The notes under the pieces: model-generated
What the model saw: only the letters and a program-made list of their open reading frames with translations
What the model was told of the DNA's origin: nothing
Database searches by the model: none
Part shown: positions 23,958 through 34,139 of the stretch, piece after piece
How the letters are laid out: each line of letters begins with the position of its first letter
How positions within the stretch are numbered: the stretch's first letter is position 1
From: Mauremys mutica
Taxonomy: Eukaryota > Chordata > Testudines > Geoemydidae
Assembly (NCBI RefSeq): GCF_020497125.1
Contig: NC_059075.1
Coordinates: 42,196,003 to 42,260,002, forward strand
DNA length: 64,000 nt
Reading direction: 5' to 3'
Translations under genes and position numbers: made by a program

Positions 23958-24291
23958 AGAGGAAGCTCCCTAAAAGGGGGGGAGGCAGCGGTGCCCGAAC
24001 TGTTGCCCTGCTCCCCATGCCATCCCTTCCCTTGAGGCCCACCCCCATGCTGCCCCTTCTCCCTGAGCCACCGCCCTCAAGCCGCCCATTCCCCAAGGCC
24101 CCACCCCTGTGCTGTCTCTTCCCCCGAGGCCCTGCTCACGTGCTGCCTCTTCTTCCCAAGACCCCGCCCCCCGCTCGCTCCTCTCTGCCCCCTCCCCCTC
24201 ACAACTAGTAAAAAAGTGCCTTCCCACTTTTAAAAGTGATGGGACCATGGTCCCCCACCCCACCCATTCTGGTGCCCCTGCACAGGGGCGC
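23958..24291. mobile_element. GC-rich short insert in the DIRS element 1 right terminus
   Basis: This is roughly 330 bp of C-rich sequence made of degenerate units such as CCCCGAGGCCC and GCTGCCTCTTC. It separates two halves of the terminal repeat that are contiguous at the left end (the GGAGCAG... half and the ...CACCTAAAGTGGAGCAC half). The same kind of sequence occurs at 39144-39495. It is probably a non-autonomous DNA transposon. I could not define inverted ends or a target duplication. Confidence 0.5.
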
Positions 24292-24340
24292 AGATTCACC
24301 TAAAGTGGAGCACTTACAGGGACATTCCTCAAAGAAGAGC

Positions 24341-26929
24341 CGGGGGATCATATGAGTTCTCCAAATCTTTGCACGATTGATCCTGAAGGGCACTTCCAAA
24401 AAGGTGAGATCATGGGTAGAGTCCCCACCACCTCAAAACTGAGAACTGACAGAGCTCAGCCAGCTGCAGGGCAACCTTCCCCCTCGCCAGTCCCCCACAC
24501 CATTCTTATTCTGAAGGCTCAAACAAGAGGTCACTGCCTCTCCAGCTTACAAGTTTTCTTCTAGGCTCCTACAGTTCAGGGTGGGTTCCAAGTCAGCTTT
24601 CAACAGGGGACCTGATTTAAGAGACCATCCCCTCCTCCCTCTCCTATTTCCCCAGCCCCATGTCTGCTTTCAGCAGACCTGAAATGCTCCCCAGGCTTGG
24701 ACTGGCCTCTTATTAGCATTCAACCAGGAGATAACAGGAAACAGCTTCTTCCTCTCATAAAACAAAGGCACGAGAAGTGCAAGAGGCAGACCATTCTCAC
24801 GAGTTTAGGAATAAGTGTATTTTTGTTTAATTAGAAGTGAGCACAGCCCCATAGATCTAGCTGAGAGGTGACGGCTGAGTTTGACATTATCCTGTTAACA
24901 TCATCTGAGGAGGGCTTAGAAAAATGCTGCCTTCAGAAAGGAGCTTTAGATTATGTTGGGATTAATGAGAGTTTCCCATACGACTCAGATAGGTGGATAA
25001 ACACAGAAACAATTGTAATCATGCACCGCTGTTTAGTTTTAGAGCTCCAAGTTCATTGTGAAGCTACTGTAATGTACATGGGTAGGGCCTCTGATGTCTG
25101 CTCACTAATAGTTACAGAGTCACTCTGCCCTCCTTCTCCATGCAACAATGTGAAATAGACTAAGAGAAAAGGTGTTATACTACCACCTCACTCTCTTCTG
25201 GTCCCTGTGCACTGGTATTAGGGGCTCAGTCTCTGCACTGCTCTGGGCCAATAATCCCACAACTACTGTACCAGGATCAACAGTGACTCTGGCTCTCCAT
25301 CTGCCATCTTTTCATGCCTGTGGGAGTCAGCTGCTTCTCTATGGCCCTGAGATTGTAGGAAGGGGACTGGGGGGAGGGAAGGGGCCCTGGATAGCTTTGG
25401 GATGCTTCAAAGGACAATGGTTTTAGGAGGATATTTCTTGGAACAGATGTGAAACCAAATACTTGCAATCACAGCAGACCTCCATCTACTCAAAAAGGGA
25501 AACGTAACAGTGGGATTCACCTCCCTTCACCACATCAAGCCTTGCTTCTTTCCAAATTCCTATGATACAGGGCAGATCATGTTTCCTGCTAATCCCCTTT
25601 TGGCAGCGCTACAGGAAGGGAGCACTATAGGAAGGGCAGAAAGAGGTGCTCACAGAATGTCATAACCATTGGTGGCACAGGCTGTGCGCAGGATGGAGGG
25701 TTCTGCTGGAGGAGCTTTGGTCTATGTGGAAGATGCTGGGGTTCTGACCACTGCTCCCTCTAAGCAGTTCAGTAAGTTTATCAGATAGCTAGCCTGTTCT
25801 GAAAGGATTTATGGGGATGTGTTTGCATTAGTATATTCCTGTGCTAGGGTTAGTGGTGAGGTGTCATCAGAAGCAGTTCGCTGGTGCCATGAGGTATTTC
25901 ACACCCTGAGCAGCCAGGCCAGTCTGAAGCGAAGGTCACTCGAGGTGCCCATTTGAAGTTACTTTTCAAAGTCAAAACCACATGTGCAGTCAGTCACAGA
26001 AACAAGAGAAAGCCAGAAGGGTGGCAATGAAGAGTGGAATTAATGGGATTAGTGGTATGGAGGAGAGGAATCAGCGACAAAGTGTGGAAACCCGAGTGAG
26101 TCCTGTTCCCAGCTGCTACTGCTGAAGGATTTGGACAGATTCAGCTGGTCTGACCACACTGACTGTAACTGTAGCCAAGGTTCCCCTGGGGGCTGTTTTA
26201 TCAACATAAAAATAAATACATTGGTGCTCAACAACCCACCGCCTCCTCAGGCTAGAGAGAAGCCTGAGAGAAGCTGAGGGATCCTGGAAAGGGCAGCAGC
26301 TGGGAATCCCACCTTACTGCAGCAAATGCCTGAGTGACTGATACAGGCTGTGCACACTAGCCTCACCATTTATGCTACATTTCCTGTCCTTGTCCTCTAT
26401 GGTCCCAGGGAACTGGGACCCACTACCTAGTGATACAAGAATCTCCCACCTCCAGGACAGTTTCTGTATCTATACCTGGGCAAATAATGTGCAATAATTT
26501 TTAAATTAATCTGCATCTGTTTTGTTCACACCCTTTTTGTATTTGTCTGAAAGTTTTTCATTAGCACAAATGCTAGTGTAAAGTGAATTTTAAGCTTGCA
26601 CATTTGAATACCTGAGGAAAGCAATTTTAAAACTCATTTTCCCTGAATATGCACACAAGAAACTGGATGATAAGGTGACACTTATCCAATCAGGGAGCAG
26701 ATAAAGTGCCACGTGTGAATTATGTGGCCAACCCCTACTAAGCAACTCAACTCCAATTTCATATTTCATGTAGCAAGTCATAAATGAAATTCATGGGAAA
26801 TGTCGTCAAATAATTCTGGATAATAAAAAACTCCAAAAACCTGAGAAAATCATCATCTGCCTGTTGATTTTCTGCAAACTGAAAAATTCTGGGGCTGAGC
26901 TACACTGATCACTGATTCTGAAGAATCAA
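24341..26929. other. No recognisable gene or repeat
   Basis: Ordinary AT/GC-mixed sequence with short conflicting frames. The 96-codon frame at 24868-25158 has no motif and no supporting context. Confidence 0.35.
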
Positions 26930-27960
26930 ACAATAGTCACTAAAGGTGCCTTCTCTCACAACCAGCAGCAAGAAGACTCCATTCTCTCTTCTAAAACACG
27001 TGGTCATAGTGGTCCACGCATTCATCACCTTCAGGCTAGACAGCTGTACTTCTCTCTTCCTCAACCTCAGGGCCGGCTCCAGACCCCAGCGCGCCAAGCG
27101 TGCGCTTGGGGCGGCATTTTGCCGGCAGGGCGGCAGGCAGGTCCGGCGGACCTTCCATAGTCATGCCTGCGGGAGGTTCACCGGAGCCGCGGGACCAGCG
27201 AACCTCCCGCAGGCATGACTGCGGACGGTTTGCTGGTCCCGCGGCTGGGGTGGATCTCCCGCAGGCATGCCTGCGGATGCTCCACCGGAGCCACGGGACC
27301 AGCGAACCCTCCGCAGCTGCGGGAGATCCACTGGAGCCGCGGGACCAGGGAACTGTGTGCAGTCATGCCTGCGGGAGGTCCGCTGGTCCCGTGGCTCCGG
27401 TGCACCTCCCGCAGGCATGACTCCTTGGGGCGGCCAAATTCCTAGAGCCACCCCTGCTCAACCTAAAGAAGAAATTTATGAAGAAACTACTGATAATGTA
27501 CCGGATAGCAGTCTGTCTCCTAAATGGATTAGGCCCATGACAGCATATCATGCCAGTACCCCTCAACCAGCATTAGCTCCCCGTGCACTTAGGGATCCAA
27601 TTCAAAGCCCTCAGTGAGATGGGTGCATTTTATTTCAAAGACTGACTGTCCTTCAGGAGTCCCCCCCATGCAGCTGGATACCTCTGGCACTCAGATATTC
27701 ACAGCTGGAGCCAGATGAATTTCTATAGTAGATAGATAATTAACACCATTGGACAACCTCCTGGTATAATTATTAAGCCCAGATACAGATGAGAGTCACA
27801 GAAGGCAGAGTTTTCTCCTCAGCAGGCCTGAGACCCTGGGACACCCTCCCAAAAGAGATCAGGAAGAGTCCTTCCCTTTCAGCTTCAGGCTGCACTGTAA
27901 TATTCACTTCTTCCCTACAGCATTTCCCAAGAACCAGAATCAAAGGAAACTAGACTATAT
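26930..27960 (+). mobile_element. L2-type LINE relic, split by a hAT copy
   Basis: Before the hAT insert the + strand frame reads LKHVVIVVHAFITFRLDSC, the L2-like HAxVxSRLDYCN block. After it come LPVHLGIQFKAL (near 27567-27605) and LPKEIRKSPSLSASGCTVIF (near 27850-27905). These are the ordered C-terminal blocks of an L2/jockey-type second ORF. Stops and gaps are frequent. No 5' end is visible. Confidence 0.7.
27068..27456. mobile_element. Non-autonomous hAT element, second copy, with 8-bp target duplication
   Basis: The ends CAGGGCCGGCTCCAG / CTAGAGCCACCCCTG are the same inverted repeats as at 16080-16518. They are flanked by the perfect 8-bp direct repeat CTCAACCT (27060-27067 and 27457-27464). 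The core again alternates a GCAGGCATGACTGCGG-type motif with its complement, making a string of potential hairpins. It sits inside an L2 relic whose reading blocks continue on both sides. It encodes no transposase. Confidence 0.9.
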
Positions 27961-29698
27961 GTCAGAGTCCAAGTTTTAACCTAGACCAGGGGAAAGAAGT
28001 GACATTTGTGCCTGAATCAGGAGCCATGAGTATCCCCAAAGTAGGACAGAAAACCAACTACTCTTTACTTCTCCCAACCCAGCTGTTCTCAATGTAGTTT
28101 TAATTCCCTCTTGGCAGCCACTTGCTAACATCACCAATCTAAGAGTTAGCAGAATAATACTCTGTGACTATTAACCAGCCTGACTGATAAATGTGCAACT
28201 TCTGTCAGAATTGGAGCCGGACATACCTCTGCCCTGGTTTTATACAACACTGAGTTTTGTTTGTAACTCCTTGTATTGTTATTGTGTTATATACATTTAT
28301 GTCAAGACACTCAGAGCCCTAGATGGGTGTTCTTTGGTTTGGAGCTTTTACAATAAAAATAAGTAAAATAAAACTCTCTTTCTCAGACACTCAAAGGTTG
28401 GGAGCAGCAGGACAGAAACATGAGAAGAGATGAAGGGGAAACCACCAACATCCCACTGGGATAGAAATGGATCATGGGTGACTCCCATTGGACCCCTAAA
28501 ACCGATCAGCTTAGTAGGTGTCCCGGCAGCATCCCCTCCACAAGGCATACACTGAGCATCATGTTGAAATGAAGGGTAAATTGCCCTTTCAGATCTCTTC
28601 TGTATTGAGACTCTTGCTTCTGATTAAGTATCTGTAAAAATCTCTCTCAGTAATAGAGAAGCTGGCCAGGAACTGCTGTTCTGGTCTTATAATAGTACCC
28701 TTCACCCTCCCGTCTTCTCCCTGAAACTTCTGCCTTGTGTTGCCACTTTCAGCATGGATGAATAATGAATAAAGAAGTGTGTAACTTTGTAGCCGGCTGG
28801 AGACCTTCCTCAGTGCTGCAGTGCTACCTGCCTCCTTGCCTGTGTTCAGATGCTAAAAATTCCAGGGGGAAAAAGAGATACCTTTTATATCAGGGAAACC
28901 TCTTTTTCTTGAGATAGGCACAGAACAATTGATAATTTCAGGTACTGTGTCTCTACAAAGGGGTGGAAAGTAAAACATTAAGATATGGCAAAGAGTGTGC
29001 CCCACATGCCTGATATTGTTAGTTTCTTTAATTGGAAACCATTACTGAATGAACAGGCCCTCAGAGGTGACTGGCTCAAATTGAGTAACAAACTGACTAG
29101 CCCATAGCCTTGTGGCTTCATCATCTGCACACAGCCAGCTTGAACACTGTGCCTACCATAAAGGCCATTCCTGGAATTGAACAGACCCACCATAAACTTC
29201 AGCACAGGCCATTCACTCAGCAAGCAACAGCCAGGCAGCCTCAGGAGGGTGGGATTGCTCTTCTTCATCCTGGCTGATTACTTTGCTAGCACACAGTGTG
29301 TTGTTAAATTCCACTAGGGAGAAAATAGCAGAGGAATAGTTTTCTCTAGGGACCCTCAGTCTAAGGCAGGGTGAATCTAAACCTGGTTCATATAGAGGGA
29401 CTAAAGTTTTCTCCAGTGGAACTGGTAATGTTGTAATGGTTGCCCATATGGTCTGATTTTCAGAGTTGCAGGGCACCCACTACTTCCATTAAAGTTAATG
29501 TGGGGGAGGGGGAGAGAAGCAGGTTGCAGATGTACAACACCTGAGAAAATCAGAGGAACTAGAGGGTAAGATTCCTAATCTGAATTTGTTGCTTGGCTCA
29601 GAACCTGGGTAGTGTTGTCACAGCAGAAGTGACACTCACCTTGCTCTCTGATCTACCATCACGAGTTCAAGTCAGGCTCACAGCATCCATAAAAAACA
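27961..29698. other. No recognisable gene
   Basis: Mixed sequence with an A-rich tract near 28350-28372 (AATAAAAATAAGTAAAATAAAA), perhaps the tail of an old retroposon. Nothing else could be named. Confidence 0.35.
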
Positions 29699-29914
29699 GT
29701 TACTCACCTTTTGTAACTGTTCTTCGAGATGTGTTGCTCATGTCCATTTCATTGTAGGTGTGAGTGCTCGCTACATGCACTGGTGTCCGTAGGGGATTGG
29801 CTCTGGCGCCCTCTGGAACAGTGAGCATATGTGCCGGTATAAAGGCGCCACCGGCCCCCTCCCTCCCTCAGTTCCTTCTTGCCGGAACTCCGACAGAGGG
29901 AAAGGAGGGTGGGT

Positions 29915-30022
29915 CATGGAATGGACATGAGCAACATATCTAGAAGAACAACAGTTATGAAAGGTGAGTAACCGTTTTTTCTTTGAGTGCTTGCTCAATG
30001 TCCATTCGATTGTAGATGACTC
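29915..30022. repeat. DIRS element 2 internal complementary region
   Basis: The run ATGGAATGGACATGAGCAAC to AAGGTGAGTAAC is the complement of the left terminus at 29699-29760. The following TTTGAGTGCTTGCTCAATGTCC matches the complement of the right end near 36800-36845. The joined-ends arrangement is the same as in elements 1 and 3. Confidence 0.85.
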
Positions 30023-30093
30023 CCAAGCAGTACCTTCAGAGGTGGGTAGAAGTTCACAGATGTGTTGATTGCAAAGCTCTGTCAAATCCAGCA

Positions 30094-32313
30094 TCATCCC
30101 TGGCTTGCCCTCACCCAGATGGCGTAATGCATCACCAAAGTGTGTACCGATGACCACGTCACGGCTTTACAGATGTCCTGGATGGGGACATGGGCCAGGA
30201 AGGCAGCCGAAGACACCTGATCCTTAGTAGAGTGAGCCTTCACTATCGGTGGAGGCACTGCCTGTGTCAACTCGTAACAAGTACAGATGCAGGTGGTGAT
30301 CCAGTTCGAAATCCTCTGAGAAGACACCAGAAGGCCCTTCATCCTGTGATAAAGAGCTGTGTCGATCTGCAGAAGGGCTTGCTGCGCTCCAGATAGAAAG
30401 CCAGGGTGCGCCTGAGATCTAGAGTGTGCAGACACCGCTTCTCATTGGTCGTGTAAGGCTTTGGACACAACAGCAGGAGGAAGACATCCTAGTTGACGTG
30501 GAAGTGCGACACCGCCTTTGGCAGGAAGGCTGGATGGGGCGGCAGATGCACCTTGTCCTTATAGAACACTGTATACGGGGGCTCTGAAGTGAGGGCTTTA
30601 ATCTCAGACACTCACCTCGCCAAGGTAATGGCTACAAGGAATGCGACCTTCCATGACAGGTGCAAGAGAGCAAGAGATGAGAGGCTTGAAAGGAGAACTG
30701 GTGAGACTGGAGAGGACCAGGTTGAGATCCCATTGGGGAACCGGATCTCATAAGAACATAAGAATGGCCCTTCTGGGTCAGACCAAAGGTCCATCTAGCC
30801 CAGTATCCTGTCTTCCAGCAGTGGCTAGTGCCAGGTGCCCCAGAGGGAATGAACAGAACAGGTAATCATCAAGTGATCTATCCCCTGTTGCTCATTCACA
30901 GCTTCTGGCAAACAGAGGCTAGGGACACCATTCCTGCCCTTCCTGGCTAATAGCCATTGATGGACCTATCCTCTAGGAATTTATCTAGTTCTTTTTTGAA
31001 CCCTGTTATGGTCTTGGCCTTCACAACATCCTCTAGCAAGGAGTTCCACAGGTTGACTCTGCATTGTGTGAAGAAATACTTCCTTTTGTTTGTTTTAAAC
31101 CTGCTGCCTATTAATTTCATTTGGTGACCCCTAGTTCTTGTGTTATGAGAAGTAGTAAACAACACTTCCTTATCTACTTTCTCTATACCAGTCATGATTT
31201 TATAGATCTCAATCAAATCTCCCCTTAGCCGTCTCTTTTCCAAGCTGAAAAGTCCCAGTCTTATTAATCTCTCCTCATATGGAAGCCATTCCATACCCCT
31301 AATCATTTTTGTTGCCCTTTTCTGAACCTTTTCCAATTTCAATATATCTTTTTTGAGATGGGGCGACCACATCTGCACATTCAAGATGTCGGCATACCAT
31401 GGATTTATATAGAGGCAACATATTTTCTGTCCTATTTTCTATCCCCTTCTTAATTATTCCCAGCATTCTGTTCACTTTTTTGACTGTCACTGCACATTGA
31501 GTGGATGTTTTCAGAGACCTATCCAAAATGACTCCAAGATCTCTTTCTTGAGTGGTAACAGCTAATTTAGACCCCATCATTTTACATGTATAGTTGGGAT
31601 TATGCTTTCCAATGTGCATTACTTTGCATTTATCAACATTAAATTTCATCTGCCATTTTGTTGCCCAGTCACCCAGTTTTGAGAGATCCTTTTGTAGCTC
31701 TTCGCAGTCTGCCTGGGTCTTAACTATCTTTAGTAATTTTGTATCATCTGCGAATTTTGCCACCTCACTGTTTACCCCTTTTTCCAGATCATTTATGAAT
31801 ATGTTGAATAGGACTAGTCCCAGAACAGACCCCTGGGGGACACCACTATTTACCTCTCTCCCTACTGAAAACTGACCATTGATACCTACCCTTTGTTTCT
31901 CGGACTGGAGGAAACAGTCTCTCGAGGCCCTTCAGGAACCTGATTGTCATCTTATGTGAGAGCACTGATCTATCCTGGACACGAGGGGGGAAGGTCGATA
32001 TGACTGCCAAGTGCACCTTGACTGATGAAAAGGCAAGGCTGTGGTGCTTTAAATGCAGCAGGTAATCCAAGATGGGTTGCAGAGATGCGCCGACCGGAGA
32101 GATATTCTGCTCTGATGCCTAGCAGGAGATGCACTTCCACTTTGCAAGGTAGGTCTCCCTAGTGGAGGGCTTTCTGCTTTCCAGGAGAACCTGCTGGACC
32201 TGACTGATGCAGGCTTGCTCCTCGGAGCTTAGACACGGAGCATCCATGCCATGAGGTGGAGAGAAGATCACGACTTCTCTCGTGATCCTGGGAGAGCAGG
32301 TCCAGATGGTCAA
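30094..32313 (-). pseudogene. Tyrosine recombinase of DIRS element 2, split by CR1
   Basis: The N-terminal part (31899-32313) reads SRKPSTRETYLAKWK, MDYLLHLKHHSLAFSSVKVH and GLERLFPP, a SAM-like core-binding domain. The catalytic part lies on the other side of the CR1. LSWKVAFLVAITLAR runs straight into a TGA (30612-30614) at the codon of the first catalytic Arg, followed by VSEIKAL. The second motif reads HSTK instead of HSTR (Lys codon 30223-30225). The nucleophile block WSSVHTLVMHYAI keeps its Tyr. At least three independent lesions make it inactive. Confidence 0.8.
30749..31898 (-). mobile_element. CR1 LINE, 5'-truncated, inserted in DIRS element 2
   Basis: The - strand encodes the C-terminal part of a CR1 second ORF. 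It starts near NGQFSVGREVN, then reads the catalytic-type KFADDTKLLK (codons near 31743-31754) and LSKLGDWATKWQMKFNVDK. After a frameshift around 31300-31380 come [14 protein letters not shown] and the C-terminal [15 protein letters not shown], with its stop at 30947. The 3'UTR (30749-30946) ends in the family's standard tail. The 5' truncation just ahead of the catalytic box is typical of CR1. The recombinase of the host DIRS continues on both sides. Confidence 0.9.
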
Positions 32314-32466
32314 GGAGAGCCCACGGAGCTGCTACTGCCACGTGCATGGGCATGCCGAACCAATGCTGATGAGGCCAAGCTGGCACGATTATAATGACTT
32401 GTGCCTTATCCTTCTTGATCTTGGAAAGGACCCTGATGAATATTGGGATTGGAGGGAAGGCATACA

Positions 32467-34012
32467 TTAGAGCCCCCAACCATGATAGGAGAAAGGCATT
32501 GGATAGCGAGCTGCTGTCGAGGTCCTGCAGAGAGCAGAACTGGTGACATTTTCTGTTCTGCTTGGTAGTGAACAGGTCCACTTGGGGAGCTCCCCACCTC
32601 TGATGACCTCTGAGTGGAGGGACGACTCATGGTGAGAGAAGAAGGACCTGCTTAGGTGATCAGCCAGTATGTTCCGAACGCCAGGTAGATGGGAGGCTTC
32701 CAGGTGGATCGCACGCTGGATACAGAAGTCCCACAGGCAAAGGGCCTCCTGACACAAGGCCAATAATCGGGCTCCCTCCTGTCTGTTGACATAGAACATG
32801 GCGGCCATGTTGTCTGTCAGCACCTGTACCACTCGACCAGATAGATGGGGAAGAAATACCTCACAAGCTAGGAGGACGGCCCAAAGCTCTCGGACATTTA
32901 TGTGAAGCGACAACTCCTCTCGCAACCATAGTCCTTGAGTCTTGAGGGCACCAAGGTGCGCTTCCCAACTGAGGTCAGATGCATTCGACACTAGGGATGC
33001 TGAGTGTCTCTGAGTCACAAATGGAACATCTTCCATCAGCGGGTGCAGGTTGGACCACCATTCTAGGGAGGTGAGTACCTGGGGCGGGATCATGAGAAGC
33101 CTGTTTAAAGAGTGTATGGCTGGGGAACAGACCAACGACAACCACATTTGAAGGGGTGTTAGCCATAGTCTTGTGTGCCAGACAACATAGGTGTACGTGG
33201 GTATGTGCCCCAGGTAGAGCCGTCCCTTGGGTATGGTGAATCGGGGCGACCGCCCTGGGCCCTGTGCTTTGGGGGCCCCTGCAGGCTGGTGTGATTAGCC
33301 AGCGTGATTGGTCTTGGAAATGACGGGTTGGTCCCAGAAGTGATGGATTCGTCACTTCCACCCCAGGCCCTGGCCCCAGGAGTCTGAGGCAGACCCGAGC
33401 ACTGATGAGCGGGTGTGTGGTGACTTGTGTGATCAGATCTGACATTGCCTTGAACCTGGTTTGTGGCAAAAATGCTCTGGCCTGGGTGGAGTCGAAGACA
33501 GCTCCTATGAACTCTATCCTCTGAACAGGGACCAATGTTGATTTTGGTTCATTTATCAACAGGCCCAGAGCTTCGCAAGTGGGTTGCAGAGCCCAGACAC
33601 TGCATTGTACCTGCTGCTCAGAGCGGCCCTTGATGAGCCAGTTGTCGAGATAGGGAAAATATCTGGATACCCCGATGCCTGGGGTAGGCTGTGATTACCA
33701 CCATGCACTTTGTAACCACTCTTGGTGCCGTCGCTAGGCAGAACAGGAGCCAGGGAACTTCTCACAAACTGTAGGAATCTCCTGTGGCCAGGAAATATAA
33801 AACTATGCATCCTTCAGGTCGAGGGCAGCATACCAGTCTCCAGGATGGGAATGATGGAGGCCAGGCGGAACCTCAACTTTTTGAGGTATTTGTTGAGGTT
33901 TCACAGGTCTAGGATGTGGCATAGGCTTTGGAATGAGAAAATACCAGGATTTTTGCTCTCTTTGTTCAGCAGGAACGTCCTCTATGGCCCCCAGTCGTAG
34001 GAGGGCTTGCAC
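32467..34012 (-). pseudogene. Reverse transcriptase and RNase H of DIRS element 2
   Basis: The reverse transcriptase begins with LLRLGAIEDVP and KSWYFLIPKP. It has motif A as WYAALDLKDA (aspartate kept) and the catalytic box as FPYLDNWLI (33641-33652), so the second catalytic aspartate is Asn. RNase H reads VSNASDLSWEAHLG, where the first Asp is Asn, then VLTDNMAAMFYVNRQ and LADHLSRSFFSHHE. Two frameshifts and the 158-bp insert interrupt it. In DIRS elements these domains make the cDNA and remove the RNA strand. Confidence 0.8.
33215..33372. mobile_element. 158-bp insert with perfect 8-bp target duplication
   Basis: The sequence from TAGAGCCGTCCCTTGGG to CACCCCAGGCCCTG is flanked by GCCCCAGG at 33207-33214 and 33373-33380. 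Removing it restores alignment of element 2 with element 3 across this region. No inverted termini are obvious, so the class is uncertain. The 8-bp duplication suggests a hAT-type or similar short DNA transposon. Confidence 0.7.
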
Positions 34013-34139
34013 CTCCTAGGTGAGCAGGTGCTCATTGGAAGGATCTCTGAAGAGGAACGGGAAAGGGGGGTGGGAAGGAGGGACAGAAATTGGAGGGTGT
34101 ACCCCACTGCCACCATATTGAGGACCCCGTGGTCCATAG

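Larger units (their letters stand above)
17099..24340 (-). mobile_element. DIRS-type retrotransposon, element 1 (defective, nested)
   Basis: This is a tyrosine-recombinase retrotransposon on the - strand: gag-like region (23.5-22.0 kb), reverse transcriptase (20.47-19.65), RNase H (19.64-18.93) and recombinase (18.54-17.57). The termini are inverted repeats: 17155-17290 pairs with 23838-23965 and 24290-24330. An internal complementary region at 17359-17480 carries the complement of the left end followed by a copy of the right-end sequence, as in DIRS1 elements. The copy is broken by frameshifts and stops, by a solo LTR (20493-21656), a CR1 tail (22198-22441), a GC-rich insert (23958-24291) and a tandem duplication of the RNase H segment. 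Exact outer ends are uncertain by about 10 bases. Confidence 0.85.
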
